Source: Gemmatimonadota bacterium (GTDB lineage Bacteria; Gemmatimonadota; Gemmatimonadetes; Longimicrobiales; Gaopeijiaceae). Taken from it: DNA of 64,000 nucleotides. The stretch covers positions 20,500-84,499 of the forward strand of contig JAQBXY010000012.1 in the NCBI GenBank assembly GCA_027623325.1, written 5' to 3'. The notes under the pieces are model-generated. The model worked only from the letters and a program-made list of their open reading frames with translations, did no database searches and was not told the origin of the DNA. Positions 51,435-59,893 of the stretch are shown in pieces. Numbering within the stretch: position 1 is the stretch's first letter; every line of letters begins with the position of its first letter. A program made the translations under genes and the position numbers.

Positions 51435-52166
51435 GTGTCCATACTGAGCCTACTTCAGATCGAGCCGTCGGGCGGGTTGGCCGAGGCGCTCTCGGCGAGT
51501 CCGCTCGTCGCCATGGCCGCCATGTTCGGCGCCGGCCTCCTGACGAGCCTGACGCCGTGCGTCTATCCGATGATCCCCATCACGACTGCGGTGATCGCGG
51601 GCACTACGAGGGATGATCAGCCTAGGTCCCGCACGATTGGGCTGACGCTGACGTATGCCGTCGGCCTGGCGCTGGTCTACGCCATACTCGGGGCGATCGC
51701 GGGGCTCACCGGGCAGCTATTCGGAACCGTGAGCGCCAATCCATGGGCTCTGTTTGCGATCGGCAACCTTCTCCTGGTTTTCGCACTCGCGATGCTCGAC
51801 GTACTCCCGGTGCCCATCCCCCGGCGATTGCTCCAGCGGGCGAGCGAGACGGACGGGGGATCGTACGGCGCGGTCTTTCTCATGGGAGCGATGTCGGGTG
51901 TGGTCGCGGCACCCTGCGGGGCGCCAGCGTTCGCCGTGGTGCTGACATGGGTCGCGGCGACGCAGTCGGGGCTGATGGGCTTCGTCTACCTCTTCGTCTT
52001 CTCTTTGGGCATGACCGCGATCCTCGTCGGCGTGGGGCTGTTTTCGGGAACTCTGGCGCTGCTACCGCGTTCGGGAGCATGGATGGTATGGGTCAAACGC
52101 GTCGCGGCGGTGATCATGATCGCGATGGCGGAGTACTACTTCATGACCGCGGGGTACAATCTGTGA
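51435..52166 (+). CDS. CcdA/DsbD-type membrane thiol-electron carrier
   Basis: 243 residues from GTG 51435; the track ORF runs upstream over the parvulin start. Six or more hydrophobic segments with two conserved cysteine motifs: 'LLTSLTPCVYPMIPIT' and 'VVAAPCGAPAF'. These Cys pass electrons from cytoplasmic thioredoxin to the periplasm for cytochrome c maturation or peroxide defence. The thioredoxin gene downstream is a probable acceptor. Confidence 0.88.
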   Translation: MSILSLLQIEPSGGLAEALSASPLVAMAAMFGAGLLTSLTPCVYPMIPITTAVIAGTTRDDQPRSRTIGLTLTYAVGLALVYAILGAIAGLTGQLFGTVSANPWALFAIGNLLLVFALAMLDVLPVPIPRRLLQRASETDGGSYGAVFLMGAMSGVVAAPCGAPAFAVVLTWVAATQSGLMGFVYLFVFSLGMTAILVGVGLFSGTLALLPRSGAWMVWVKRVAAVIMIAMAEYYFMTAGYNL

Positions 52167-52195
52167 AATCCCAGGCGACAAGAGTGGGGAAGCCC

Positions 52196-52732
52196 ATGAG
52201 CAGTACGAGTCAAAAGCGGACGCTGGCGCTACTCGCGGTGTGGGCGCTTTGCCTATCGCTCCCAATGGCGGCGGAGGCCCAGTCGGGTGGCGAAGGCTCG
52301 GTATCACTGGCCATCGGTACGGTCGGACCTTCAGCCGCGCTCGAAGACCTGGAAGGATCCGCCGTGGACCTACTCGACTACGTGGAGGCCGGCAAGCCGG
52401 CGCTGATCGAGTTCTGGGCGACGTGGTGTGAACAGTGTGAGGCGCTCCAACCGCAGCTCGACCAGATTCAGGCGCAGTACGGTGACCGGGTGAACGTCAT
52501 CGCGGTGGCCGTGGGCGTGTCGCAGAGCGTGCGTCGCGTGAAACGGCACCTCGAAGGCCACGATCCGGGCTACCCCTATCTGTGGGATGCGCGCGGAGGG
52601 GCCGTTCGGGCGTACAACGCGACCACGACCTCGATCGTCGTCATGCTCGACGCGGAGGGCAACGTCGCCTACACCGGCGTCGGTCCCCAACAGCGGCTCA
52701 TGGCCGCTTTGGAAGCGCTCATCGGCGGCTGA
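52196..52732 (+). CDS. Exported thioredoxin-family protein
   Basis: 178 residues from ATG 52196, with a GGGGA ribosome site. Sec signal peptide (LLAVWALCLSLPMAAEAQ). The active site is 'IEFWATWCEQCEALQPQLDQI', with CEQC in place of CGPC. It is TlpA-like in layout, and 'TTTSIVVMLDAEGNVAYTG' gives the cis-proline region in modified form. It lies 29 bases after ccdA and probably receives its electrons. Confidence 0.88.
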   Translation: MSSTSQKRTLALLAVWALCLSLPMAAEAQSGGEGSVSLAIGTVGPSAALEDLEGSAVDLLDYVEAGKPALIEFWATWCEQCEALQPQLDQIQAQYGDRVNVIAVAVGVSQSVRRVKRHLEGHDPGYPYLWDARGGAVRAYNATTTSIVVMLDAEGNVAYTGVGPQQRLMAALEALIGG

Positions 52733-52754
52733 CCGCGCTAGGAGGGAACCGAAA

Positions 52755-52784
52755 GGCCCAGTGCGGATACGTCCGCACCGGGCC
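52755..52784. terminator. Hairpin between convergent thioredoxin and peroxiredoxin genes
   Basis: GGCCC-A-GTGCGGA-TACG-TCCGCAC-C-GGGCC forms a 12-bp stem with one internal mismatch and a TACG loop. On the minus strand it is followed by TTTCGG, on the plus by CTTGGTCTT, so it can end transcripts from both sides. Confidence 0.75.
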
Positions 52785-52818
52785 CTTGGTCTTACGAAGC
52801 AGCTAAGGTTCTAGTGCT

Positions 52819-53406
52819 TCAGTTTCCCTCGGGTTCGGGCGTTACGCGATCCACGATCTCGGCCAGTTCTTCGTAGGCCATCGGATCGTTCTGATTGAAC
52901 GCCGCGATGGTCCCCGCGATCCGGCCGTCGGGCCCGACCACGATCACCGCTCGACTGTCGACCGAGTTGTTGTCACGAAGTCCGCCCCCAAAAGCCGCGA
53001 AAGTGCGCCCTTCATTCTCGGCGTCACTCGCGAACACAAAGGGGAAGTCTGCGTCGTGAAGCCAGGAGCCCAATTCCTCAGCGGAGTCATTGGAGATCCC
53101 CATCACCACGACATTTTGTCCTGCATTAAAAAGGCTCGCGTACTGATCACGGTACGCCGTCATTTGGACTGTTCAGCCACGCGTTCGAACGCGGAAGAAG
53201 AACGCGAGGACGACCGTTTCGCCGCGGTAATCACTCAGGGTCACGGGCCGATTGAGGGTCCCGTACCGAGTAGCACCCGGAAGAGCGAAGTCGGGAGCCA
53301 TCTCACCCACGGCGAGCAGTCCGCTCGCCTCCTGAGCGCCAGCGTCAAACGGTGCGACCATCGCGAACGTTCCCGCGAGAAGACCGAGGCAGATCGCTTT
53401 ACGCAT
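52819..53406 (-). CDS. Selenocysteine-containing peroxiredoxin (in-frame TGA at the active site)
   Basis: 195 residues from ATG 53406 (AGGAGA site ahead), counting TGA 53173-53175 as Sec78. A Sec signal peptide (LGLLAGTFAMVAPFDAGAQE) is followed by 'LLAVGEMAPDFALPG' and 'RPVTLSDYRGETVVLAFFF', then 'RVRTRG-TGA-TVQMTAYRDQY'. Relatives have 'R.GCT.QM.AYRD' there, so the stop replaces the peroxidatic cysteine. The frame continues without shift through 'VVVMGISNDSAEELGSW' and 'VDSRAVIVVGPDGRIAGT' to the normal end. The track splits it into two ORFs. It should reduce peroxides in the periplasm; a hairpin after the TGA supports Sec insertion. Confidence 0.88.
53138..53157 (-). promoter_or_regulatory. 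Bacterial SECIS-like hairpin
   Basis: On the minus strand, GCGUAC-CGUGAUCA-GUACGC is a perfect 6-bp stem with an 8-base loop. The loop begins 21 bases after the UGA and has G at its second position. This fits known rules for bacterial SECIS elements (loop about 16-37 bases after UGA, G in the first two loop bases) that recruit SelB. Confidence 0.65.
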
Positions 53407-53540
53407 CTGTCTTTCTCCTGGAGGTTCGGAAGGGTCCAACTCCGCAATATCGGGTTCGGCCCGAGTGCGGGCTAGCCCTCCTCTGGCTGCGGGTCCATCG
53501 AGCATTTGCGAGAGGCGGGGTTCGAGGCAGAGATTGTGTC

Positions 53541-53942
53541 ATGCTTTCGTCACTTCGCGTCTCCCGTTTTTCGATCGTGATCAGTGGGGTGCTCCTCCTC
53601 GGAGCGGTCCCCACGGAGTCCGCTCCCGCAGCGGGACGAAAGATCGCCTTGATCATCGCGATCTCGGACTACGGTACTCCACCGGCGCACCCGGAAACGG
53701 GTGAGCCGCTCCGGCCCTACCGCGACCTCAACGCGAAGAACGACGTACCGCTCGTGCGAGGCGCGCTGGAGGCTCAGGGCTTCACCTCCGAGAATATTCG
53801 GGTCATCGAGGACGCCGACGCGGATGCGGAGGGCATTCGGGACGCCTTCCGATGGCTCGTTCGAGAAACCGGTTCAGGCGACGTTGTGGTTCTGCACTAC
53901 TCCGGGGATAGGCGTGGACGGGGGCGGTACGCTAATGGCTAG
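53541..53942 (+). pseudogene. Caspase-like (C14) protease, truncated before the catalytic residues
   Basis: 133 residues from ATG 53541, with a signal peptide (SIVISGVLLLGAVPTES). The start of the caspase domain is clear: 'RKIALIIAISDYG', 'YRDLNAKNDVPLVRGALEAQGF', 'NIRVIEDADADAEGIRDAFRWLV' and 'GDVVVLHYSG'. The next residues should be HG (catalytic histidine); instead the frame reads 'DRRGRGRYANG' and stops, overlapping the convergent M20 gene by 4 bases. The catalytic His and Cys are missing, so no protease activity is expected. Confidence 0.8.
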
Positions 53943-55507
53943 AACACCGTCACGGGCATGGTCATGAGCGCCGCATAGAGGTCGATGGCATACCACAGAT
54001 TCGCTATACGGAGATTTTCGTCGGGGGCATGCTGGTTGTTGTCGTGATTCGCCACCGGAACGACGATCGCGGGCTTGCCGGCCACCTCCGTGAACAGGTA
54101 GAGCGGCAGAGTCCCCCCCATTCCTGGCGCCACGACCAAAGCGCCGTCGCCGAACGCACGATCCGCTGCCGAGTTCGCCGCCGCCAAAACTTGTTGCGCG
54201 AAGGGGTCGGCCATGGACGTCCGCGCCGCGATCGACCCATCGCGACCACCGGTCACCTTCGCGATCCGTGGGTAGCGCAGGCGCGTCTCGATATCGGGGT
54301 CTTCCTCGACGACATGGAAGCCCTGGCGTTCGATATGATCGACGATCAGCGTCCGGAGCTGCTCGGACGTGTTGCCCTTCACCATGCGAATTCCCAGCGC
54401 GGCCACCGCCATGTTGGGGATCACGTTTCGAGCGAGCGAGCCGGTGTTCCCGCTCGTGATGCCACGGACGTTCAGGGCCGGCACGAGCAGTCGCTCGGGG
54501 AGTCTCTGGGGCGCGCCCTCGGTCCAGACGAGTCCCAGCTCCCGCTTGAGCTCCTCGTCCCAATCGGGCATGCGTTCTAGGGCGTCCCGCTCTTCGGCTC
54601 CCATCGGCTCCACCGTTTCGTACCATCCCTCGATGAGGACGTTGCCGTCATCGTCTTTCATCGATGTGAGAAGGCGCGCGAGGATATTCCCGGTGTCTGG
54701 AGCCCAGTTGCCGTAATGACCCGAGTGGAGATTCCGCGTCGCTCCGTAGACTGTGACCTCCATCCCGACCGAGCCACGCACGCCGAACGTGACCTGGGGA
54801 CGACCGCTCGGATGTGCAGGCCCATCGAAGAAGAGCCAGATATCAATGTCGTCCAGCGTCTCCGAGGCCATTTCCATGTAGGTGTCGAGATTGGCTGAAC
54901 CTGCCTCTTCTTCGCCGTCGAACATGAAAACGAGGTTCGACGTCGGCACGACCCCGCTCTCCTGAAACGACCTCAGCACCGGCAGAATCGCCGAGATCGG
55001 AGCCTTGTCGTCGCCGGCGGACCGGGCGTAGAGCCGCCACTCCGGATCGACTTCGTCCCCGTCGGCGGGTAGGTCGATGGGGGTGCCACCGGCCTCCATG
55101 GCCGCTGTGTAGAGGGTCGGATCGAACGGATCGTGCGTCCAATTCGAAGGATCGACGGGTTGGCCGTCGTAGTGCACGTAGATCCCGAGTGTCCGCGTGG
55201 CCCCCGGTACCTTCAGGAACCCCAGGATCAACGGCGAAACCCCCTCGATCTCGAGCAACTCGGTCTCTACCCCGACCCCTCGCATCTGGTCGCGGATGTA
55301 GAGCGCCGCCTCCCGAATCTCCGGGGTGTGCGCCCGGTTGGGGTAGCTGAGCAACTCTGCGAAGTCGCGCACCAGCGATGCCTCGTTGGCTTCCCGGTAA
55401 GCCCGCGCGGCGTCGGGGCCGGACTGCGCCAGAAGCGGTCCGATGGGGAGAAGAACGCCGAGGGTGATCGCGACGAGCGCTACGGTGGGGAAGGGACACG
55501 TCTTCAT
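53939..55507 (-). CDS. Exported M20-family metallopeptidase
   Basis: 522 residues with a Sec signal peptide (GVLLPIGPLLAQ). The di-zinc core is seen in 'GIYVHYDGQPVDPSNW' (first ligand His and Asp), 'YARSAGDDKAPISAILPVLR' and 'FMFDGEEEAGSANLD' (catalytic Glu). 'ATRNLHSGHYGNWAPDTGNILARLL' is the dimerisation domain and the late His is in 'PVANHDNNQHAPDENL'. It cleaves dipeptides or acylated amino acids in the periplasm. Its start overlaps the histone-like gene end by 4 bases. Confidence 0.92.
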   Translation of the reverse strand: MKTCPFPTVALVAITLGVLLPIGPLLAQSGPDAARAYREANEASLVRDFAELLSYPNRAHTPEIREAALYIRDQMRGVGVETELLEIEGVSPLILGFLKVPGATRTLGIYVHYDGQPVDPSNWTHDPFDPTLYTAAMEAGGTPIDLPADGDEVDPEWRLYARSAGDDKAPISAILPVLRSFQESGVVPTSNLVFMFDGEEEAGSANLDTYMEMASETLDDIDIWLFFDGPAHPSGRPQVTFGVRGSVGMEVTVYGATRNLHSGHYGNWAPDTGNILARLLTSMKDDDGNVLIEGWYETVEPMGAEERDALERMPDWDEELKRELGLVWTEGAPQRLPERLLVPALNVRGITSGNTGSLARNVIPNMAVAALGIRMVKGNTSEQLRTLIVDHIERQGFHVVEEDPDIETRLRYPRIAKVTGGRDGSIAARTSMADPFAQQVLAAANSAADRAFGDGALVVAPGMGGTLPLYLFTEVAGKPAIVVPVANHDNNQHAPDENLRIANLWYAIDLYAALMTMPVTVF

Positions 55508-56265
55508 CGGGGTCCGGTCGCCTTCTTCGACGCGGCTCGCTTCGCCTTTACCGGTGTCGCCTTCTTCCGAGCCTCGGCCCTCTCTTTCGCGGCCTTTTCC
55601 TTGCGCGCGGCTTCCCGGCCGCGATCGATCTCTTTCTTGGCAGCCGCCGCACCCTTCTTCACCCCGTCGGCGAGTGCGGCGGCTTGGCGGACCACCTTGC
55701 GGGCCGCTTTCTCGGCAGCCTTTCGGCGTGCCGGTGCCGCCTTCTTCGCCGCGGTGGCCGCTTTCTTGGCGGCTGTTGCGGTCTTCTTGGCGGCTGCGCT
55801 CACCGTGGTTGCGGTGGACCTCACGGTTTGGGCGGCTTCGACCGCCTTGTCGCCCACCTTCTTGGCGGTTCGGCCCGCCGCCTTCTTGGCTGAGCGGGCA
55901 AGCACGGCTCTCTCTCTGGCGCGTCGTGCCTTTTCCCGGTCACGCACCCTTTGAGCGTTCCGCTTCTCGGCCGCTTTCGCCCTCGCCGCCTTGTCCTTCA
56001 CCTTCTTGGCGGCGGCCTTCTCCCTCGCGCGTTCTCGGTCGGCCTTCGTTTTGGCCTTCGCGCGCTCTGCCTTGGCCTTCGCGGCCGCCTTGCGTGCGGC
56101 TTCCGCTCTCGCTGCCTTCTCCTTTACGTCCTTCGCCTTGGCGCGCTCCTTCGCGACACGTGCGTCGGCGTCCTTCTTCGCTCGAACGGTCGCCGCTTCG
56201 GCCGCGCTCGTACGCGCCCGTTCCCGATTGAGCTTCTTGGTGGTCTTATCCGCTGCGCTGGCCAT
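55504..56265 (-). CDS. Lysine/alanine-rich histone H1-like protein
   Basis: 253 residues from ATG 56265. Nearly the whole protein is Lys, Ala, Arg and Glu, first as a charged coiled-coil region ('KAERAKAKTKADRERAREKAAAKK') and then as repeats like 'KKTATAAKKAATAAKKAAPARRKAAEKAA', ending 'KRAASKKATGPR'. This resembles eukaryotic H1 tails and bacterial H1-like DNA-binding proteins. It could compact DNA or bind RNA. The codon bias towards G/C keeps other frames open, but this frame is the only one with a start overlapping its neighbour. Confidence 0.65.
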   Translation of the reverse strand: MASAADKTTKKLNRERARTSAAEAATVRAKKDADARVAKERAKAKDVKEKAARAEAARKAAAKAKAERAKAKTKADRERAREKAAAKKVKDKAARAKAAEKRNAQRVRDREKARRARERAVLARSAKKAAGRTAKKVGDKAVEAAQTVRSTATTVSAAAKKTATAAKKAATAAKKAAPARRKAAEKAARKVVRQAAALADGVKKGAAAAKKEIDRGREAARKEKAAKERAEARKKATPVKAKRAASKKATGPR

Positions 56266-56500
56266 GGGATTCTCCGAGGAACGAGAAGGCACTCCACCAT
56301 AAAACTACTTCGGGTGACGGCCCTTGGGCACTGGCGCAGTCAAGGCGCCAGGCTCACCTCGGGGTGCTCGCCGTTCGCCGAGACTGCGTGAGCGGATGAT
56401 GACTGTGGCATCCAGGGTTATCTTCCGACATCTTGGGGAGCCCCCCCAAGGCCTCACGACGATCGTGCACGTCTTGGAGGGTACTCACATATTCTGGCAA

Positions 56501-56953
56501 ATGGGCGATCCAACACTCCTGGTCATCGAAGACGCGCGTGATCACGCGATCCTCGTACGGGTGGCAGCCCGGCGGGCTCTGCCTGGCCTCGATGTCCGAG
56601 TCGCCGGGGACGGTCGAGAGGGAATCGCTTACCTCGCCGGGACTCCGCCGTTTCAGGATCGGCGGTCTCATCCGATCCCGAACCTGATCGTACTCGACTT
56701 GCTCATGCCGGATGTGGACGGCTTCGCGGTGCTCGAGTGGATGCTGGCGAATCGGGGCGGGTATCAGGTCCCGGTGGTGGTGCTGACGTCCTCGGAGAAT
56801 CCCGAGCACGAAGAGCGGTCCCTGGCGCTCGGCGCCAAGGCCTTTTACCGAAAGCCGACCGATCTCGATGCCCTGGGCGATGTCGTCCGTAGCATCGTTG
56901 AAGAGTGGGTCGGTGGAGCGCCGATCACCGCCCCACTTCGTTCGGCCGGGTAA
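56501..56953 (+). CDS. Single-domain response regulator (Rcp1-like)
   Basis: 150 residues from ATG 56501. A receiver domain only: 'TLLVIEDARDHAILVRVAARRAL' holds the acidic pocket, 'NLIVLDLLMPDVDGFAVLEWM' the phospho-accepting Asp, 'VPVVVLTSSENPEHEERSLALGAKAFYRKPTDLDAL' the Thr/Lys switch. The 'SSENPEHEERSLALGA' run matches the Rcp1 group that pairs with hybrid or phytochrome-like kinases. No output domain. Its end overlaps the small leftward membrane ORF. Confidence 0.92.
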   Translation: MGDPTLLVIEDARDHAILVRVAARRALPGLDVRVAGDGREGIAYLAGTPPFQDRRSHPIPNLIVLDLLMPDVDGFAVLEWMLANRGGYQVPVVVLTSSENPEHEERSLALGAKAFYRKPTDLDALGDVVRSIVEEWVGGAPITAPLRSAG

Positions 56954-57077
56954 ATTCCTCCGGCACGAAGTCACGGATGTTCACGTAGGCGACTACCGCC
57001 CACGCGGCCAACGCCAACGCAATGAGCACCAGCCCCGTTTTCAGATTGATCCGTGCGTTTCGGATCCACCCGAGCAC
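56925..57077 (-). CDS. Small single-helix membrane protein
   Basis: 50 residues from GTG 57077, starting 2 bases after the M14 gene stop on the same strand. One transmembrane helix (TGLVLIALALAAWAVVAYV) follows a basic N-terminus (WIRNARINLK), and the tail is 'NIRDFVPEEFTRPNEVGR'. It overlaps the response-regulator 3' end by 29 bases. The position and helix make a real gene plausible; the function is unknown. Confidence 0.5.
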   Translation of the reverse strand: MLGWIRNARINLKTGLVLIALALAAWAVVAYVNIRDFVPEEFTRPNEVGR

Positions 57078-57079
57078 GG

Positions 57080-59788
57080 TTAGGGCTCCGTCGCCGGCCG
57101 CGGGTCGCTCTTCAGGAGCGCGTTGAAGAGAAGCTTGTAGGTGCCGTGAGTCTGGCCGCGATGCTGGACGCGGAATCCGTACATGAGAATGCGGCCGGAC
57201 CCATACTCCACGTCCAGAATCGCACCCTTGCCCGCAAGTCGATCCGACCCGTGGAGCATCCCACTCATCAGGACCCGGTCGGGATCGCTGGCCCACCGTC
57301 CGACCGCCTCGACTCTCCCAGCCTCGCCACCGAACCCGGTGGGCTCGTAGGCCCGACCGTTCGCCCACTTCGCGGCGACTTCGGCGGGACTACCCATCGA
57401 CAACGGGTGGTCCGGGTCCAGTTCGACCCGCAGGATCGAACTGGGAAGAAAGAAGTCCTCGGCGGCGACGCCCTCGAGTGCGTCTCGGACCGGGACGTCG
57501 AACCGTTGGAGGACGAGCTCGTCCGCTCGGTCGAAGGTCACGAGGGTCCCGCCCTTACGCACGAACTGCTTGAGATTGTCGACCCCGTCCTCCCCGATTC
57601 CACCTCGGAACTCCGGAGGCGTCTCGTCCCCGGTATCCCCTTCGATGAGGTGGTTCAGGGATATCTCAGCGGGGAGAATGATGACGTCGAAGCGGTCTTC
57701 GAGGTGGGGAGTCTGTACCGCGGTATTGGTGAGCGTCTCGTACGCGAAATCGAAGTCTTCGAGAACCAGGCGGGTCCACCCCTCATCCATGGAAGCGGCC
57801 CAACCCTGATAGAGCCCGATTCGGGCCTTGGTCTGGGCGGCGACGTCGGATATCCCCTGCGGGTCGGCGGTGACGGTGATCCCGATTTCGGACGCCAATT
57901 CAGACAGAGCGGCGCGCGCGAGACGGTCTGCCGCGGGCACCAGGAATACGGGTCCACCCTCGGTTCGTGCTTTCGAGACTGAGATCCCGGCGTCCAAGAG
58001 CCGGGCCGCTACCTGATGGCTTCGCGTGACCTCCGCGCTGATCGCGTACCATTGGTTCGCCTCGGGAACCGGAGGGGCCACGATGCGCGCGGACATCGCA
58101 GGAACCATTGCACCGATCTCGTCGGCATCGATCCGCACCGCCTCGACGCCCATCTGAAGGGGCATCGTATAGGCCGCCCCATCGTAGGAGCGAACGTAGG
58201 GCCCGTTCGGCCATTCGCGTTGCAGCCTACGATTGCGGGGTTCGAGAAGATCCAGGACTGCGGCCCGGCCGGGCTGCGCTCCGAGCACGATCCACGAACC
58301 AGCCGGGAACAGCCGCTCACTTCCTTCGATAGCCTCCTCGACCTCGTCGACTTCGGCCTCCTCCAGGGAATCCGCCTCGGCTTCGGTCTCCCCTGAAGTC
58401 GCGAGCGTCCCTTCCTCGGGAGTATCCCAGACGTCGGTTTGAGGAATCGCTGAGAAGGCCGCAGTGGCTTGGTGAACCTCGAGGCCCTGGAGGATCAACT
58501 TGTCCACGAGTTCGGCTGCCGCGAGCGGATCCGCTTGGTCGATCGGGATGACGTAGGCGCCCGGGCCTTCGGTCTCACCGCGAGCGATCGTCTCCGACGC
58601 CATCTGCCAGCGTCCCATGAGGTAGTGCTCCCGGAAGCGGGCGCTCTGCTCCAGAAACGAGATGGCAGCGATCATCTGATAGTCGACGATGTCACCGAGC
58701 GTCCACTCACCCCCCATCCAAGGGTCTACGAACGCCATCTGAAAGCCGTACTCGCTCAGGCCTCGCCCGGGCGCCGCCCCGCGCTCGAGCGCCGAGAGAG
58801 CCACGGTGTCCGGGCTCGCGATCCGCGCGCTGGCCGTTTCCGTGAGCAGCGCGACGATATTGTGATAGCGGCCGGTAAGCGCTCCCTCCTGGCCCCAGAT
58901 GCGATACATCGATCCGGTCACTACGCCCTGTTTCCCCGCAGACTGCAGGTCCGCCACCATACCGCCACCGATGAATCGCAGCTGCTGCCACTGCAGCGGA
59001 TGGACATCCGGGTTCATCGGGTCGGGGTAGGGTGGCACGAAAATACGCGGCCCGCTGCTGCCCATCTGATGCTGGTCGAGGTAGAGCTGCGGGTACGCTT
59101 GGCGGTACATCAACTCCATCCAGTAACGCGTCTCGACCAGGTTCGCTTGGAAGAAGTCGCGATTGTCGTCATGGCCGGAGTAGTAGTGGTAGAGCCACGG
59201 CATCCGAGCCCGTTCGTACTCGGTATTCACGTTCTGACGGTACCAGTCCGTGACCATGATCTGGCCGTCTGGGTTGGCCGAGGGCACGAGTACGGTCACG
59301 ACGTTGTCCAGAATTTCCCGAGTCACGTCGTCTGAGCGTGTCACCAACTCGTACACGAGCTGGACGCTCGTCTGGGACGACCCGATCTCGGTCGAATGGA
59401 TGTTGTGGTTGATAAAGGCGGTAGCGGGAATACTGCTCGCGATCCGCTCGGCTTCGGCCCGCGACACGCGACCCTCGGCGATCTGCCTTGAGGCGCTCCG
59501 GATTTCTTCGAGGCGCCTGAGATTGTTCGGCGAAGATATGGTTACTGAAACGAAGTCGTTCCCCAGCGTCGTCGGACCCACGGTCGTGATCTGGACTCGA
59601 TCGGATGCCGCTTCGAGCACGTGGAAATACTCGAGGATCTCGTCCCAGCGGGCGAGCTGTTTGTCGGCGCCCATGGGGTACCCGAAATGCTCTTCAGGCG
59701 TCGGGATCTGTCGGGCCGCGGCGGGTGGAGCGGCGAGCAGAAACGACAGGGCCAGGGCAGCTAGGCGAAGGGCGGAGGCTGCGTGCAC
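57080..59788 (-). CDS. Exported M14-family zinc carboxypeptidase
   Basis: 902 residues with a signal peptide (LAALALSFLLAAPPAAARQ). The M14 zinc motif is 'FINHNIHSTEIGSSQ' (H131, E134) and the later ligand is likely in 'LYLDQHQMG'. 'NVVTVLVPSANPDGQIM' and 'YHYYSGHDDNRDFF' are the substrate side. The C-terminal ~350 residues include a glutamine amidotransferase-like fold ('GIGEDGVDNLKQFVRKGGTLVTFDRADEL'). It is a periplasmic or outer-membrane peptidase in a leftward group with a barrel gene. Confidence 0.9.
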   Translation of the reverse strand: MHAASALRLAALALSFLLAAPPAAARQIPTPEEHFGYPMGADKQLARWDEILEYFHVLEAASDRVQITTVGPTTLGNDFVSVTISSPNNLRRLEEIRSASRQIAEGRVSRAEAERIASSIPATAFINHNIHSTEIGSSQTSVQLVYELVTRSDDVTREILDNVVTVLVPSANPDGQIMVTDWYRQNVNTEYERARMPWLYHYYSGHDDNRDFFQANLVETRYWMELMYRQAYPQLYLDQHQMGSSGPRIFVPPYPDPMNPDVHPLQWQQLRFIGGGMVADLQSAGKQGVVTGSMYRIWGQEGALTGRYHNIVALLTETASARIASPDTVALSALERGAAPGRGLSEYGFQMAFVDPWMGGEWTLGDIVDYQMIAAISFLEQSARFREHYLMGRWQMASETIARGETEGPGAYVIPIDQADPLAAAELVDKLILQGLEVHQATAAFSAIPQTDVWDTPEEGTLATSGETEAEADSLEEAEVDEVEEAIEGSERLFPAGSWIVLGAQPGRAAVLDLLEPRNRRLQREWPNGPYVRSYDGAAYTMPLQMGVEAVRIDADEIGAMVPAMSARIVAPPVPEANQWYAISAEVTRSHQVAARLLDAGISVSKARTEGGPVFLVPAADRLARAALSELASEIGITVTADPQGISDVAAQTKARIGLYQGWAASMDEGWTRLVLEDFDFAYETLTNTAVQTPHLEDRFDVIILPAEISLNHLIEGDTGDETPPEFRGGIGEDGVDNLKQFVRKGGTLVTFDRADELVLQRFDVPVRDALEGVAAEDFFLPSSILRVELDPDHPLSMGSPAEVAAKWANGRAYEPTGFGGEAGRVEAVGRWASDPDRVLMSGMLHGSDRLAGKGAILDVEYGSGRILMYGFRVQHRGQTHGTYKLLFNALLKSDPRPATEP

Positions 59789-59852
59789 GGTACTCTCCCG
59801 AAGCGGTCGGAAACCAGGATGCTGCCCGCGAATGTACCGGTGGTGCCCCCGG

Positions 59853-59879
59853 CGGGGCGAGAGCCGCGCCCTCGCCCCG
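59853..59879. other. GC hairpin between DUF481 and M14 genes
   Basis: CGGGGCGAG and CTCGCCCCG form a 9-bp stem with a 9-base loop in the 105-base gap. There is no T run after it on either strand, so it may be an RNA stability or processing element rather than a terminator. Confidence 0.35.
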
Positions 59880-59893
59880 AACCGGGAGATTCC

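Noticed and set aside
53163-53175. Peroxiredoxin TGA read as a plain nonsense mutation or frameshift
   Set aside because: There is no frameshift, the downstream half is well preserved, and the stop is exactly at the catalytic cysteine with a SECIS-like hairpin after it.
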